DNA of 64,000 nucleotides from Triglochin maritima (Eukaryota > Streptophyta > Magnoliopsida > Alismatales > Juncaginaceae): the NCBI GenBank assembly GCA_963682175.1, contig OY821788.1:10930001-10994000 (forward strand), written 5' to 3'. The translations under genes were made by a program, and so were the position numbers. Below the pieces are notes generated by a model that worked only from the letters and a program-made list of their open reading frames with translations, had not been told where the DNA came from and did not search any database. Below, one piece after another: positions 44,417 to 55,416 of the stretch (position 1 is its first letter; every line of letters starts with the position of its first letter).

Positions 44417-45443
44417 GTTTGAAGATGTTTTTGCATTTTGCAAAGCTTGTGATCGGTGTCAATGTGTGGGCCGCATTGGGAGACGTGGAATGATGCCTCT
44501 TAATCCTATTCTAGTGGTCAACGTTTTTGATGTTTGGGAAATTGACTTCATGGGCTCTTTTCCCGTGTCCCATGGCCACACCTACATTATGATGGAAGTT
44601 GATTATGTGTCAAAGTGGGTTGAGGAGATCCCCACTTACACTAACGATCGTCAGGTCGTGATCAAATTCTTAGAAGAACACATCTTTGCGAGGTTTCAGA
44701 CACCTTGTTGTATCATTAGTGATCGAGGGACACACTTTATGAACCGATCCTTCGAGGCAGTGATGAGGAAATATTCCATTACACACAAGTTGGTCACACC
44801 TTATCATCCTCAAACCCAGTGGCCAGGTGGAAATCTCCACTGTCAAATCAAGCAGATACTCGAAAAGACGGTTAATGCTTCGAGGAAAGATTAGTCGGTT
44901 AAGTCGAATGACGCATTGTGGGCCTTCCACACTGCGTATAAAACTGACCTAGGCATATCTCCCTTTCGGATTGTTTATGGCAAGGCTTGTTATCTTCTTG
45001 TAGAGCTTGAACACCGGGCATTATGGGCAACCAAACATCTTAACATAAGCCTTGATATTGTTGGTGCCAACTGTAAGTTGGACCTCAACGAGTTGTAGGA
45101 GTTGAGAAATGAGGCATACAAAAATGTTAAGATTTGCAAGTCCCGCACCAAAAAATTTCACGACCGCACGGTCCGGATCAAAACTCTCACGGTGGGAGAA
45201 GATGTCTTATTGTATAACTCTCGCCTCCACTTGTTTCCGGGAAAACTTCAGAATCGTTTCTCTGAACCCTATATTATGTTAACCATTTTCCCACACGGGG
45301 CGGTTGAGATTCAAAACCCAAGTAACAACGACGTGTTCAAAGTTAATGGACACCGGCTAAACCCGTACTTGGTGGGGACCGTGACAGAGTTAAAGGCAGA
45401 AGTCGTGTCTTTACACGAACTTCCTACGGATGTGATCACTTGA
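44417..45443 (+). pseudogene. Athila integrase core and C-terminus of E (right of insertion)
   Basis: It resumes FEDVFAFCKACDRCQCVG (cysteine half of the zinc finger), FDVWEIDFMG (first Asp), IISDRGTHF (second Asp) and TPYHPQTQ. Two compensating one-base indels (near 44815 and 44838) put the catalytic-Glu region out of frame, so it reads WPGGNLH. A TAG at 44892-44894, a TAG at 45096-45098, then FHDRTVRIKTLTVGEDVLLYNSRLHLFPGKL (C-terminal domain) to the final TGA at 45441-45443. Confidence 0.88.
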
Positions 45444-46913
45444 CATGATCATTCCTTTCATGTTTGCACATACTATATATATATAAAAAGAACAAAACAA
45501 AACAAACAAACAAAAAAGTGGAAAAAAGATAGAAAAAATTACGAGATAAAAAGATAAAAAGACTCCAAGAGTGAGCATTGATTGTTGTGGGCTCCAACCC
45601 ATGTGTATTTGGGCCCCATTTCTTTCACGTATTTGTCTCCCTTCTTAAGTATCTCACAGGTTTTCAGGAATTTGGGTATATGTCCATCCACATAACCATG
45701 AACTTTCTTTTGCGCTTCACGTTGGTGAGATCTTTTCTTTTTCATACATAAATTCATATAGTATCATGCTCACATTCATTGAGGACAATGCATGAATTAG
45801 GTGTGGGGGGGTGTTTCACGTATGTACATAGTTTTCTGTTTTGTTTTGATTTTGTCTTGCGTTTTTCGTTTTCTTTTGTGTGTATTGTTAGGGTCATGTT
45901 AGTGTGCTGCATTTAATATCGATATATCTACTTGCCATGATCCTTGGGTGACTTGTCTTCTTTTGTATGCCTAATGCTTTAAATTTTCACATTTCTTTCA
46001 AAATATTCATGTGTTTGCGAAAGAAAATGTTTTGTGGCTTTTGTGTGTGTTTAGCATTACCAAAACAGTTGAGAGGCCAAGTAAAAATAGAAGCTCCTGA
46101 AATTGACTTGAACATGATACATTTGGATGTCTAACACCGGCTTTAGGACTTATGTAGTCATTAGGATGCACCTCGGTTTCCCTCGATGGGAGACTAATCA
46201 TAGGGTTTTGGCACTCAAAAAAATAAAGAAGTCCACTGGTGCTTTCGAGTCATCTGACTTGGGATGCACCGACCGAACTCCCGTTACACGGGTGATAGGG
46301 ATCGCCCTATGTGGAGATTTAGGGGAAGGTGTACATGATAATGTAAGTCCTCATAGGCAATCATGCACAAAACCTGACCCTGGGAGAATTAAACGCCAAC
46401 TTGTAAAAAAAGAAAGAGAAAAAAACAAAAAAAAGAAGAAAGAGAAAATAAGGAAGAAGAAGAGAGATGGTAATACAAATAAGAACCTTAATGGACTTTA
46501 CACTTCGTATCACTTGAGGATGTTATGGTTGTCATGTCTTTCACTTAAGTCCATAACTGACTTACACGAAAGGTTCATTAGGCTAGGTGTGTGGACTGAA
46601 TACATATATAGAGTTGGCCTCGTAGGATTACCGTGTCCAATGATCGACAAAAGTGGGTCCGATGAGTCGAGTGGTTAGGTTGAATAATGCATCAATGTTT
46701 GAATTTTGTGGGTATATCCGCTGAAAACCCTCAGGAGACAACACTCCTCCTTGGTGACAATAGGGTTTAATGACTTTTTGCACGTGCTAAGTGCAACCGT
46801 GATTCCTACAAAAGTTAGTTAGGATTTCCCTATTTTTGTATGTTTTTCATTTCTTTTATTTTTCTCTTTCTTTGTTTTGCTCGGGACTAGCAAAAAAAGA
46901 CTGTGGGGGTATT
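45444..46913 (+). other. Conserved non-coding 3' domain of E
   Basis: It includes a G8 tract at 45805-45812 after TTGAGGACAATGCATGAA, a 65-base purine-rich run (46404-46468), and two adjacent stem-loops (46280-46292, arms CCCGT/ACGGG; 46295-46310, arms ATAGGG/CCCTAT). All have counterparts in C and D. It ends in the polypurine tract CTGTGGGGGTATT. The 183-codon ORF at 46127 is probably chance. Confidence 0.7.
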
Positions 46914-47801
46914 TGATTAGTAGTATATCATGCATCATATTCATGCTATATATCCTTAGTTTTACCATAATATTGTACTACTCGAGTGTATGTTGTTATA
47001 TTTCAGGTATTAGGTAATACAGAGGAGAAGGGAAGAGAAAAAGGACTGAAACATAAGAAGAAATTACTTAAATGAAGCAAAATGGACATGCACAAGGACC
47101 CATCTACAAGAGGGAAGGACCAAGACGTAAGCCCGGAGCGACCAAATAGCAAATTGAGAAACTCCACACTATCATGATGAGTATTTTGGCAATTAAATTC
47201 AGGTGTAAACTCAAACAACCAATCCGGGTGTCCCCTACGTGGAGAATTAAAAGTAATGAAGGAGCCAACCGAAAATGGGTTGAATCCAACCAACCATGAC
47301 CACCAATTGGCGGTCCTAGACAGCTAATTAGCGGTCTAGTATGCTCAAGATCCGACCCGAATTCTCATGGTTATGTATTATGTTGTTTATATCCATTTGT
47401 AGAAGTTTCATTAGTCCCACATCGGTGAATTGTTCCCAGTTGCATTTTTCATGTCTATAAATAGAACTCTTCTTCCTCCATTGTCATACACTCTTTCCTT
47501 GGTGTCCATTATCTCTACTTGGAGTAAAGCTTTGGAGTAAAAACTCAAGTGGAGAGATGCTACTTTTCATGTGAGTCGTGAATAAAATAAATCTTTGTTA
47601 CTTTCAGGTTGTCTCTTTTAATTCTTGCATGCTTAGCTTAATTGTGTTTTAGTAATCTTAATATAATTAGAATATTTTATATTCTTAATATGAATATTAG
47701 CATAATGAGCAGTGAGTAGTTTCATCCCCTTTTTGGTACATTTTGTTTTGAGGTTTTGATGTTTGACGAAGTTTGATTGTGTAGACTTCAATGTTTGTAT
47801 G
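46914..47801 (+). repeat. 3' LTR of E, broken by G
   Basis: TGATTAGTAGTATATCATGC matches 15498 onward through the palindromes (47298-47315 and 47319-47336, a duplicated site) and TATAAATAG (47457). It stops at GTTTGTATG (47801), matching E 5' LTR near 16374. GTATG 47797-47801 is the expected target duplication of G. The remainder lies beyond G. Confidence 0.87.
47298..47336. promoter_or_regulatory. Duplicated CCAAT palindrome in E 3' LTR
   Basis: GACCACCAATTGGCGGTC and GACAGCTAATTAGCGGTC stand side by side, three bases apart. The E 5' LTR has only one. D's LTR also has a doublet (58600-58638). Confidence 0.6.
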
Positions 47802-49942
47802 CGTAGGATTTCGTGTCCCTATGTATGTATATATTTTAAAGTTTTAATACATCATACAAGATCGTTTTCATATTTTCAGCAATTTCATGTATATCTATTT
47901 GTGTTTTATTCTAATAACATGCAACCTACATTTATTAAAATAATCCACAAAGATAGAATCATACCTAAAGGTTCTCTAAAACCTTTTTGATGATCCGGAG
48001 TCGCGTTGCCCGTTGAATCCGCCACGGAATTGCCTCCGAGTGTTCACCAAACTCTAAACAAGGTTAGAGAGAATGGAGCTAGCCAATCACCCTCTTTAAG
48101 TCTCCTGAGATTGTGATCTCCAAACTTAATTTACTAAGAGAAATTTCATGGTGATTAGGGAGATTAATGAGAGAAAGATTTTTGCATTAGTCTTAAGACA
48201 AGTAGGAATAGGTGCCCTTTTATAGGCTCCTAAAATATCCTTATCAAGAGCTATTATTTAACCATGATCCCTTGTTTTTCTCTCCTAAAATTAATCTCTA
48301 AATTCCACTTAATCACCCACAAAAAACATTTTAATTAAATCTGGAATTATTCCACCCGTGATTTAATTAATCTCTTAATAATACAGGCAGAATCGTTCTT
48401 GTTCGGTAGACCGAGTATTATTCGGTCAACCGAACCATTCGGTTATAACACGTGTTCGGTGCACCGTGAGCTAGACGGTCGAACGAATCTGTATGAGAAA
48501 AATTCCCAAGAATAATTCGGACGAACCACGTCTTGTAATCAGTTTACCTTTGACCCACCAAAATCGCTCTTGGAACATAGTCATCGGATGACCGGGTCAC
48601 CTTCGGTCTACCGAAAATACTACTTCTCAGTTGACCGTTTCCAATCGGTTAACCGAACCCGATTGTCCAGGCACTCTGGGCAATCTCGGTCAACCAATTG
48701 TGCTTACCCGTTCCCCATTCGGTTAACCGATCCGAAGATGCCCCGGTCGACCGAACCATGAACGGTTCACCATGTTTCACCCCGATTTTACCTTTATCAA
48801 ATTTTGGATTTATTTCCAACAAAATTTGATCTTTTGGGGTTTTTAGCAAATTCATATCTTATGTAATATATTATCCTATGTAATAATTAATTATTACACC
48901 CCATAATATTTACATCTCATATGAATTTATTATGATTCTAATTATGTTAATTCTCATAACATATTGATTTTAATTAATTCACCACATGTGTCCAATTTTC
49001 ATAAGAAACCCGACACATCATATGAACTTAAAATCAAACCTTTTGTTTCCCAGTTTTGTGATGTGACGTATGGGAGGATCTAAGCCTAATTGGCAGTGAT
49101 ATTAAACACTTAATATCTCAGACTATAAACGGTATCTAGCTATACATTATAGTCACCCAATTAGCATAGATGTCTTTGTTCCACCTGAACTAAAACACGA
49201 TCCATTTAGTGATGTAAGTGCACCACTTGTGTCCGTCCATTGTCTCATGATATTAAGAATATATACAAAGTAGAAATGTGTCATGTTTGTATTATATGCA
49301 TTTTTTGATCTCTTTAAGCTAATTATAACTATGTAACTTAACTCAAGTTACATTATGCACATTATAATTTTGCTTTATCAAGGGACCCACTAATATCATC
49401 ACTCAATTAAGAGGGGCAATGATAATCGTTTGACTAGCTATCTTTTCCGGCACAAGTCATGCTCAACCAACTATTGTCTTTATCACTACACTCATTGATA
49501 GCTTTTGACAATAATCAAATTAAGAACTTCTTGAGTGAAAAGATATAAGTCTCATATCTTAGGATCCCAGACACAGTAAAAATATTAATGATACGAAACA
49601 CAATTCCACAATGTTTTACTTGTTAGGTCTATTAAATATATAAAAGTAATATTTTCCTCTTTTATATACTCGTGTCGTCAATTATTTGTAGAGCTACAAC
49701 AATCTATGACCAACACCACAATCTTATCTCGGTAATTAATGTTCCATGTTAATTACCATGATTGTGAATAACTTTTGATTTATGTAAACCATTATCTTTT
49801 AGAGCTCTACGGTTAAGGACCAAGCGTCTCTTCCTTAACACTTCCAAAAGACGAATACCATAATCAAGGAACAAAATGTTTGCACATTCAACTCATAATA
49901 ATTGACATATAAAAGTAAAGCTTTTAGAACACATTCCTTTCA
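47802..49942 (-). repeat. 3' LTR of G
   Basis: CGTAGGATTT (TG to CG change at the terminus) to CATTCCTTTCA, 2141 bp. It is near-identical to 55417-57450 apart from a ~36-base loss near 48093 and small changes. It contains a GGTCGACC array (48402-48772) and minus-strand TATAAAAG near 48221. Confidence 0.9.
48402..48772. promoter_or_regulatory. GGTCGACC/GGTCAACC array in G 3' LTR
   Basis: About twelve sites (CGGTAGACCG, CGGTCAACCG, ACGGTCGAACG, CGGTCTACCG, AGTTGACCG, CGGTTAACCG, CGGTCGACCG). The 5' LTR has the same array at 56050-56420 with single-base differences. Confidence 0.7.
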
Positions 49943-50040
49943 ATCTCCCATTTGTTATCAAAGTTTTCTCTCACATACATTCTCAATGTATAAAACAATA
50001 ATAACTAGGGTAACCCTCTCTAATCACTCATCAAGCCAAT

Positions 50041-50289
50041 CTACATGGTTCCACAGACCCATGGACTCGAAATGCATTTCGTCCTTGGCTTGGGATAAGG
50101 GTTTGGTGAATGGATCAGTTGTGTTGTTGTTTGTGTCCACCCATAGTAAATTTATTTTGCCTTCGTCGGTGGTTGAGTCTGCCGTAGTGATTTGCTCCAA
50201 CTACGCTAACTCATGCCTCCACCTTCGAGAATAATGACATATCATTATTGCGACCTCCTATCATCGGGATCACTCATGAAACTCGCATC
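50041..50289 (-). pseudogene. Deleted RNase H end of G
   Basis: After the stop at 50290-50292 the region reads an ITTADSTT-like piece and then jumps to EGKINLLWVDTNNNTTDPFTK, ending at a stop near 50041. The CDN-containing core found in F (30709-31008) is deleted at about 50165-50180. RNase H is therefore dead. Confidence 0.78.
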
Positions 50290-50622
50290 CTAATAGCCCT
50301 TGGCTATTAACTCCTTTTGTCCTCCATAAACAAGAAATTTGTCTTTGGTCCGGTTAAGGTACCTCAGAATATTCTTGACCGCAAACCAATGCTCAGGACC
50401 TTGGTTGGATTGGTGACGACTTGTCACGCTTAGAGCATACGAGACATCGGGTCTTGTGCAAGTCATCGCGTACATGATTGATCCTATTGCCGAAGCATAA
50501 GGGATATCTTTCATGTAGTCCAAGTCTTTACGTGATTCAGCACGTTGAGACTTCTTGAGTTGCACACCCATACTCATTGGCACACTGCCCTTTTTGGAGT
50601 TGTTCATATTGAACCTTTCCAA
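50290..50622 (-). pseudogene. Copia RT C-terminus (G)
   Basis: MNNSKKGSVPMSMGV, DIPYASAIGSIMYAMTCTRPDVSYALSV, RYLNRTKDKFLVYGG. It is separated from the RT frame by a single TAA (50644-50646) that replaces a glutamine codon, and ends in a stop at 50290. Confidence 0.87.
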
Positions 50623-50643
50623 GACCTTGTCAATGTATGTACG

Positions 50644-51315
50644 TTAACTTAGGCCAATGAGTCTACGAGATCTATCTCTATATATCTTGATTCCCAAGAT
50701 GTATTGACCCTCACCCATATCTTTCATCGAAAATGCAGATTTCAATGAACTTCTCGTTTGCTCAAGCAAAGGTATATGATTTCCCATGAGGAGTATGTCA
50801 TCGACATATAAGATCAAGAACACTATGTGGCTCCCACTAACCTTCTTGTATATACAAGGTTCTTCCTTACTTTGGACGAAGTGAATCTTTTTGACTTCTT
50901 CGTCAAAGCACTTGTTCCAACTCCTTGATGCTTGCTTCAATCCATAAATGGATCTTTGAAGCTTGCATACCTTCTCGCTATTCTCTGGATCTTCAAAACA
51001 TTGAGGTTGTACCATGTACACATCCTCCTCCAAGTTCCCATTAAGGAACGCCATTTTGACATCCATTTTCCATATCTCATAATCATGAAATGCGGCAATA
51101 GCGAGCATAATCCGAATAGACTTGAACATAGCAATCAGTGAAAAAGTTTCATCATAGTCAATTCCTTGAACTTGAGTGAAACCTTTTGCTACAAGCCTCG
51201 CTTTGTAGGTTGTCAAGTTCCCATGCATGTCTATCTTCCTCTTGAAAACCCCTTTATTTTGAATGACCTTTTTTCCCTTGAGGAAGGTCAACCAAGTTCC
51301 ACACTTGATTATCAT
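50644..51315 (-). pseudogene. Copia reverse transcriptase (G)
   Basis: VFKRKIDMHGNLTTYKARLVAKGFTQ, KMDVKMAFLNGNLEEDVYMVQP, SIYGLKQASRSWNK and LYVDDILLMG give complete RT motifs with catalytic D (MDVKMAF) and YVDD. The entry is frameshifted from the upstream ORF by an extra A in the run at about 51268-51274. Confidence 0.9.
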
Positions 51316-52084
51316 ACATGGATTCTATTTCGGATTCCATGGCCTTAAACCATAGTTTGGAGTCCTTTCTTTCCATTGCTTCTTGAAAGGTGGAGGGATC
51401 ATCGGTATCTAGTACCATGATCTCATGAAGTCCCAAATACATATCGGGTTTCTTCCTTTCCCTCGTTGACCTTCTAAGTTCTTTTGGTTCTACGTGTACT
51501 TCTCGAACTTCTTCCACAATTTGTTGCGGAATTGGTTCGTGTTCGATTCTCGAACGTACTCTTGGTGGGGAAGATTGATTTTCTCTCACAATTTCTTGCG
51601 AGGGTCTCTCACTCACGCTCCCACTAACCAAAGGAACCTCGGTTGGGCCTTCATGATTTTGAATGTCACCATTCATGTCATGATCTTGTAGAATATCTTG
51701 AGTCTCCTCAAGCACAACTCTACTCCCACTACTTTTTATTCTTTCCAGAAATTCCTTTTCTAGAAATACGGCATCCCTCTCTACAATCACTCGATTGGAG
51801 GTTATATGCCAAAAGTAGTATCCTCTTGTCTCACGAGGATAACCTATAAAGAAGTACTTATCCGCTTTTGGTTGAAGTTTAGTCGACATCAATCTCTTGA
51901 CGTAGGCCTCACAACCCCAAATCTTGAGGAAATTTAGCTTAGGTGTTTTACCACTCCATAGCTCATAAGGCGTTTTCTCTACGGATTTGGATGGAACATT
52001 ATTTAGTGTGTAAGCCACAGCTTCTAGTGCATAACTCCAAAAGTAAAGCGGCAATTCAGCTTGACTCATCATTGATCGAACCAT
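51254..52084 (-). pseudogene. Integrase C-terminal half and linker (G)
   Basis: SMMSQAELPLYFWSYALEAVAYTLN, TPYELWSGKTPKLNFLKIWGCEAYVK, RGYYFWHITSNRVIVERDAVFLE, then an acidic linker and STRERKKPDMYLGL, ending QVWNLVDLPQGKK. This is the GKGY-like C-terminal domain of copia integrase joined to RT. Upstream, 52085-52237 in the same frame supplies the third-acid region (GVSERRNRTLLDMV). Confidence 0.88.
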
Positions 52085-52816
52085 GTCGAGTAATGTCCTA
52101 TTCCTCCTTTCGGATACCCCATTCCACTGAGGTGTACCGGGAGGGGTGAGCTGTGGTACAATACCACACTCCTTTAGGAATGAGTCAAATTCGGTACTTA
52201 AGTACTCACCTCCACAATCCGTTCGTAGAGACTTGATTTACTTGTTGAGTCTATTCTCTACTTCATTCTTGAATTCCTTGAACTTGTCAAAGGATTCACT
52301 TTTGTTTCTCATTAGATAAATATAGCCATAATGACTATAGTCATCCGTGAATGTAATGAAGTACCTAAAACCATCTCTTGCACTAGTACTCATCGGACCA
52401 CATACATCTGAATGTATCAAATCCAACAAGTCATTCGCTCTCGGTCCTTTCTTCTTGAAAGGCCTCTTGGTCATTTTGCCCATTAGGCAAGGTTCGCACG
52501 TCTCCAATGATTTAAAATTAAGTTGAACAAGAAGATTAGCTTCTTGCAATTTCTTGATGCGTTTTTCATTTATGTGACCAAGACGATAGTGCCACAATAG
52601 TGTATCATTCACGTGAGTAGTTTTAAGTCTTTTGTTATTGATGTTTAAGATTTGTTTATTATTCAATTCAAGCAAATAGAGATCATTCCTTACGAATGCA
52701 TTTGCATAGAAAATACCATTCTTCGATATAGACAAGCAAGAATTTGAAATATTTATATTAAAATTATCCATATCTAAGCATGATACAGAAATAATGTTCT
52801 TGTTAATCGAAGACAC
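52085..52816 (-). pseudogene. Integrase N-terminal and core domains (G)
   Basis: From MSSINKNIISVSC: DTLLWHYRLGHIN...CEPCLMGK (HHCC zinc finger), LLDLIHSDVCGPM (first Asp), FITFTDDYSHYGYIY. An in-frame TAA at 52235-52237 interrupts, then SLRTDCGGEYLS (second Asp), PGTPQWNGVSERRNR (Glu). All three catalytic acids are visible, with one nonsense codon between them. Confidence 0.88.
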
Positions 52817-52906
52817 CTAATAAACATTCTTTAAACATAAATTTAAACCACTAGATAATTGAAGCTCCACAGAACCTTGTGCAATCGCAACAACGCTTGC
52901 ACCATT
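52817..52906 (-). pseudogene. Protease-integrase junction of G (out of frame)
   Basis: VVAIAQGSVELQLSSGLNLCLKNVY-type residues lie between the protease ORF and the integrase ORF with stops at both joints. It corresponds to the end of protease and the spacer in intact copia pol. Confidence 0.55.
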
Positions 52907-53380
52907 TCAGAACTTCAAAATCATCTCGTTCGTTACGAGTTCCTTCCTATCCTTTAGTAGTTGCACATTAGAAATTATGTGAGCACAAGATCTGGTATCA
53001 ATTACCCAATCATGGACAGAGGTGGCTAAATTTATCTCAATAACAAATATACATTTGGCCTTCTTGGGGCGCTTACGTTCAATCATTCCATTGTCAAGGT
53101 CTTCCTTGTACTTGGGGCAATTTGGCCGGATGTGTCCCTTTTCACCGCAGTGAAAGCACTCCGTGTTAGGAGTCAGAGATTTCAAAGATTTCCTCCTTGA
53201 GGCACTCGCACGAGCACCTCCTACTCCCTTGCTCTTGATTGACGTATTTTTGGTGAATTTGCCTTTACCTTTGGTGATCTTCTTGCTCCTCTCATGGACG
53301 GCTAGGACGTGCTTGTCCCGACCCTTGCCCATGTCAACTTCAGCCGTTTTGAGAGCGTTGTGAAGTTCCTCAAGACTCAC
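52907..53380 (-). pseudogene. Gag zinc knuckle and protease start (G)
   Basis: MSLEELHNALKTAEVDM, basic region, CFHCGEKGHIRPNC (C-x2-C-x4-H-x4-C knuckle), then VHDWVIDTRSCAHI. The protease active-site triad that should read D-T-G is D-T-R, which is expected to abolish proteolysis. It is separated from gag by a one-base loss at about 53381. Confidence 0.88.
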
Positions 53381-53925
53381 CCTTTCTCATGCACATGATA
53401 GTGCATAATGAAGTCCTTGTAGGACGGGGCTACAGAGCCAAGAATCAAATCTTCCACAATGTCATCAGGCATCGGGGAAGAGAGCTTCGACAACTTCTGA
53501 AGGTATCCTTGCATCGTGAGAAAATGCATGGATACCGATGTTCCCTCCGCCATGTTGCACCTTGTGAGTGCGATGGTGGTCTTATAACGCTCTTTTCTAG
53601 CACTATCTATGAACATCTTTGTTAAAGCTTCCGTGGTCTTTTTGGGTTTTGAATCCAAGTATTTCGCCTGAAGCGAGTCACCCATGGAGGCTAACAATAG
53701 ACCGTGAACCTGGTTCTCTTGGTCTTCCCACTTGGATTTTGCCTCTCTCTCACTATCGGTTGTCCTCTCATTTAATTTTGGGATTTCACCATCCAAAATA
53801 TGAGACAGTTTCTCAAACTTTAACATGATATTTAGCTTGAGTTGCCAGCTTATGAAGTTTGAGCCATCATTTGCCAAAGGATGTTTTTCAATCATAAATC
53901 GCACAATAGGTTGAATATTCAACAT
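53377..53925 (-). CDS. Copia gag (G)
   Basis: Start chosen at ATG 53925 (MLNIQPIV), by match to F's MSNIQPIV; the open frame reaches 54015 but that part is leader. NFISWQLKLNIMLKFEKLSHILDGE, QAKYLDSKPKKTTEALTKMF, YKTTIALTRCNMAEGTSVSMHF, QKLSKLSSPMPDDIVEDLILGSV are the gag-polypeptide (UBN2-type) domain of copia. About 182 codons, ending HYHVHEKG and a premature stop caused by the frameshift. Confidence 0.87.
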   Translation of the reverse strand: MLNIQPIVRFMIEKHPLANDGSNFISWQLKLNIMLKFEKLSHILDGEIPKLNERTTDSEREAKSKWEDQENQVHGLLLASMGDSLQAKYLDSKPKKTTEALTKMFIDSARKERYKTTIALTRCNMAEGTSVSMHFLTMQGYLQKLSKLSSPMPDDIVEDLILGSVAPSYKDFIMHYHVHEKG

Positions 53926-55403
53926 ATCTACAAAATAAATTATATGGGATTTAATGTCAATTTTATGTTTTAAAAACAATAGCGCAAATAAAAAAATTGT
54001 CCATAAATGCAGCAATTCAAGATCCTATCAATTATAATATAAACTAGTTAAGGGCTATCAGATATATTATAAAATCAAGGTAAGAAAACATTTTCTGATC
54101 ATAACCATTTCAAAATATCGCAACATTTGCATTTCCAAACTCTTATGACTCTTGTCGTTTTTAAGTAGGAGGGAATATGACCAATCCTCGTATGAAAAAC
54201 TCTCTTTCCCAAAACCGAGCTAGGGCTCCGGGTCTTGTTAAGAAAACTTATTTCATTTGATACGAGATACGTTTATCCATTGTATTCACAAACAAATATA
54301 CTCGGTGTCCGCTAAGGGCGAATCACACCTCGTACATCTATTCGTGGTACAACAATTGACAACCTTACATCTCCCACTATTCCCAAAGATGGAGGAAGCT
54401 ATCTCCCGCTAAGGGCGAGTAGAATATCCCTCGATCGATGACTGCTAGTGGATGAAATAAGAAAGAAAGATACTCTTAATTTTTGGTTGGACAATTTAAA
54501 ACATTTATATGTGATTTTAGAATTTAGGTGATCATGCATATTTATCATTTATACACATCCTAACATTCATCCATACAATCACACATATATCAAGCACACA
54601 AACATAAATAAATCCATTCACACAAACATCGTGTGAGTTTATATGTTCCCGCGTCCTTGATCCTTGATCCTCGATCCTTGATCCTTGCGCTTCTTCAGCG
54701 TCTTCGTCTTGCACCATGGATGTTGATATTGCAAAAATATAAACATGCATCTCTCAATTTTGAAAATTGTCTAGTGCAAGTCCCATGTAAAAATCCTCTC
54801 AAATGCATGCATATACATAGAAATAAAATTTGGCTTTTACATACATAATCCCATGTGATTGAATAATAATAACATACACATTCATTCATTCATTCACACA
54901 TGGCTTCGATGGAACATATAAACTCACATATCCCTGCATTAGAGAACTCGAGCAACGCATGTACATATACTATATATTACTCGATTTAGTTTATCATGCA
55001 TCTCTTAAATCAAACAATTCTAAAACCATTTGAAATCCATTAAAAAAGATTTTATGCATCCATAGTTCAATTTATAAAATATTTGAACCGATGTTTATCC
55101 AATTTCTAAAATTAAACATTTAAAGAAAGATAAGCATATGCTTTTTTTCGTTTTGTTGATTCCTTATAAAATAATCATTTAATTAAAACGAAAATTCTAT
55201 AAATTAGACATAAGTCTAAATCTTAATTCTAACATTCACATGATGTGTTTTAAAACATTTAAAACTATCAAAAGCATCAATTTAGAATTAAATCAACAAA
55301 ACTGTCGAAAACTCGAAAAAGACATAAAACATGAATTGTTTTGATTGTAGATGGTAAACTAAAATTAATTATATAGTCTAATTGTTGAAAATATGAACTA
55401 AAA
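53926..55403 (-). other. Leader of G
   Basis: 1.48 kb of non-coding DNA between primer site and gag start. It holds a TGATCCTTGATCCTCGATCCTTGATCCTTG mini-repeat near 54659-54687 not seen in F. No ORF. Confidence 0.75.
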
Positions 55404-55415
55404 GCTCTGATACCA
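55404..55415 (-). other. Met-tRNA primer site of G
   Basis: Minus strand TGGTATCAGAGC, perfect match to the initiator Met-tRNA complement, one base inside the LTR end. Confidence 0.92.
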
Positions 55416-55416
55416 C

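Larger units (their letters stand above)
15498..47801 (+). mobile_element. Athila-type gypsy element E (split by F, 3' LTR broken by G)
   Basis: Segments are 15498-19717 and 44417-47801. The order is LTR, tRNA-Asp-type primer site, leader, gag remnant fused to RT/RNase H, integrase, non-coding 3' domain, polypurine tract, 3' LTR start. The coding order and integrase motifs (GFYWPTLF, CKACDRCQ, FDVWEIDFMGSFP) are those of the Athila/Tat branch of Ty3/gypsy. Deletions removed the end of gag, all of protease and most of RT. F sits in the integrase zinc finger and G in the 3' LTR, so E is the oldest host of the nest. Confidence 0.88.

Noticed and set aside
46127..46678. 183-codon plus-strand ORF in E's 3' domain
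   Set aside because: It lies in the non-coding domain conserved among E, C and D, its C-half is a lysine run from the purine tract, and the frame is not kept in C or D.
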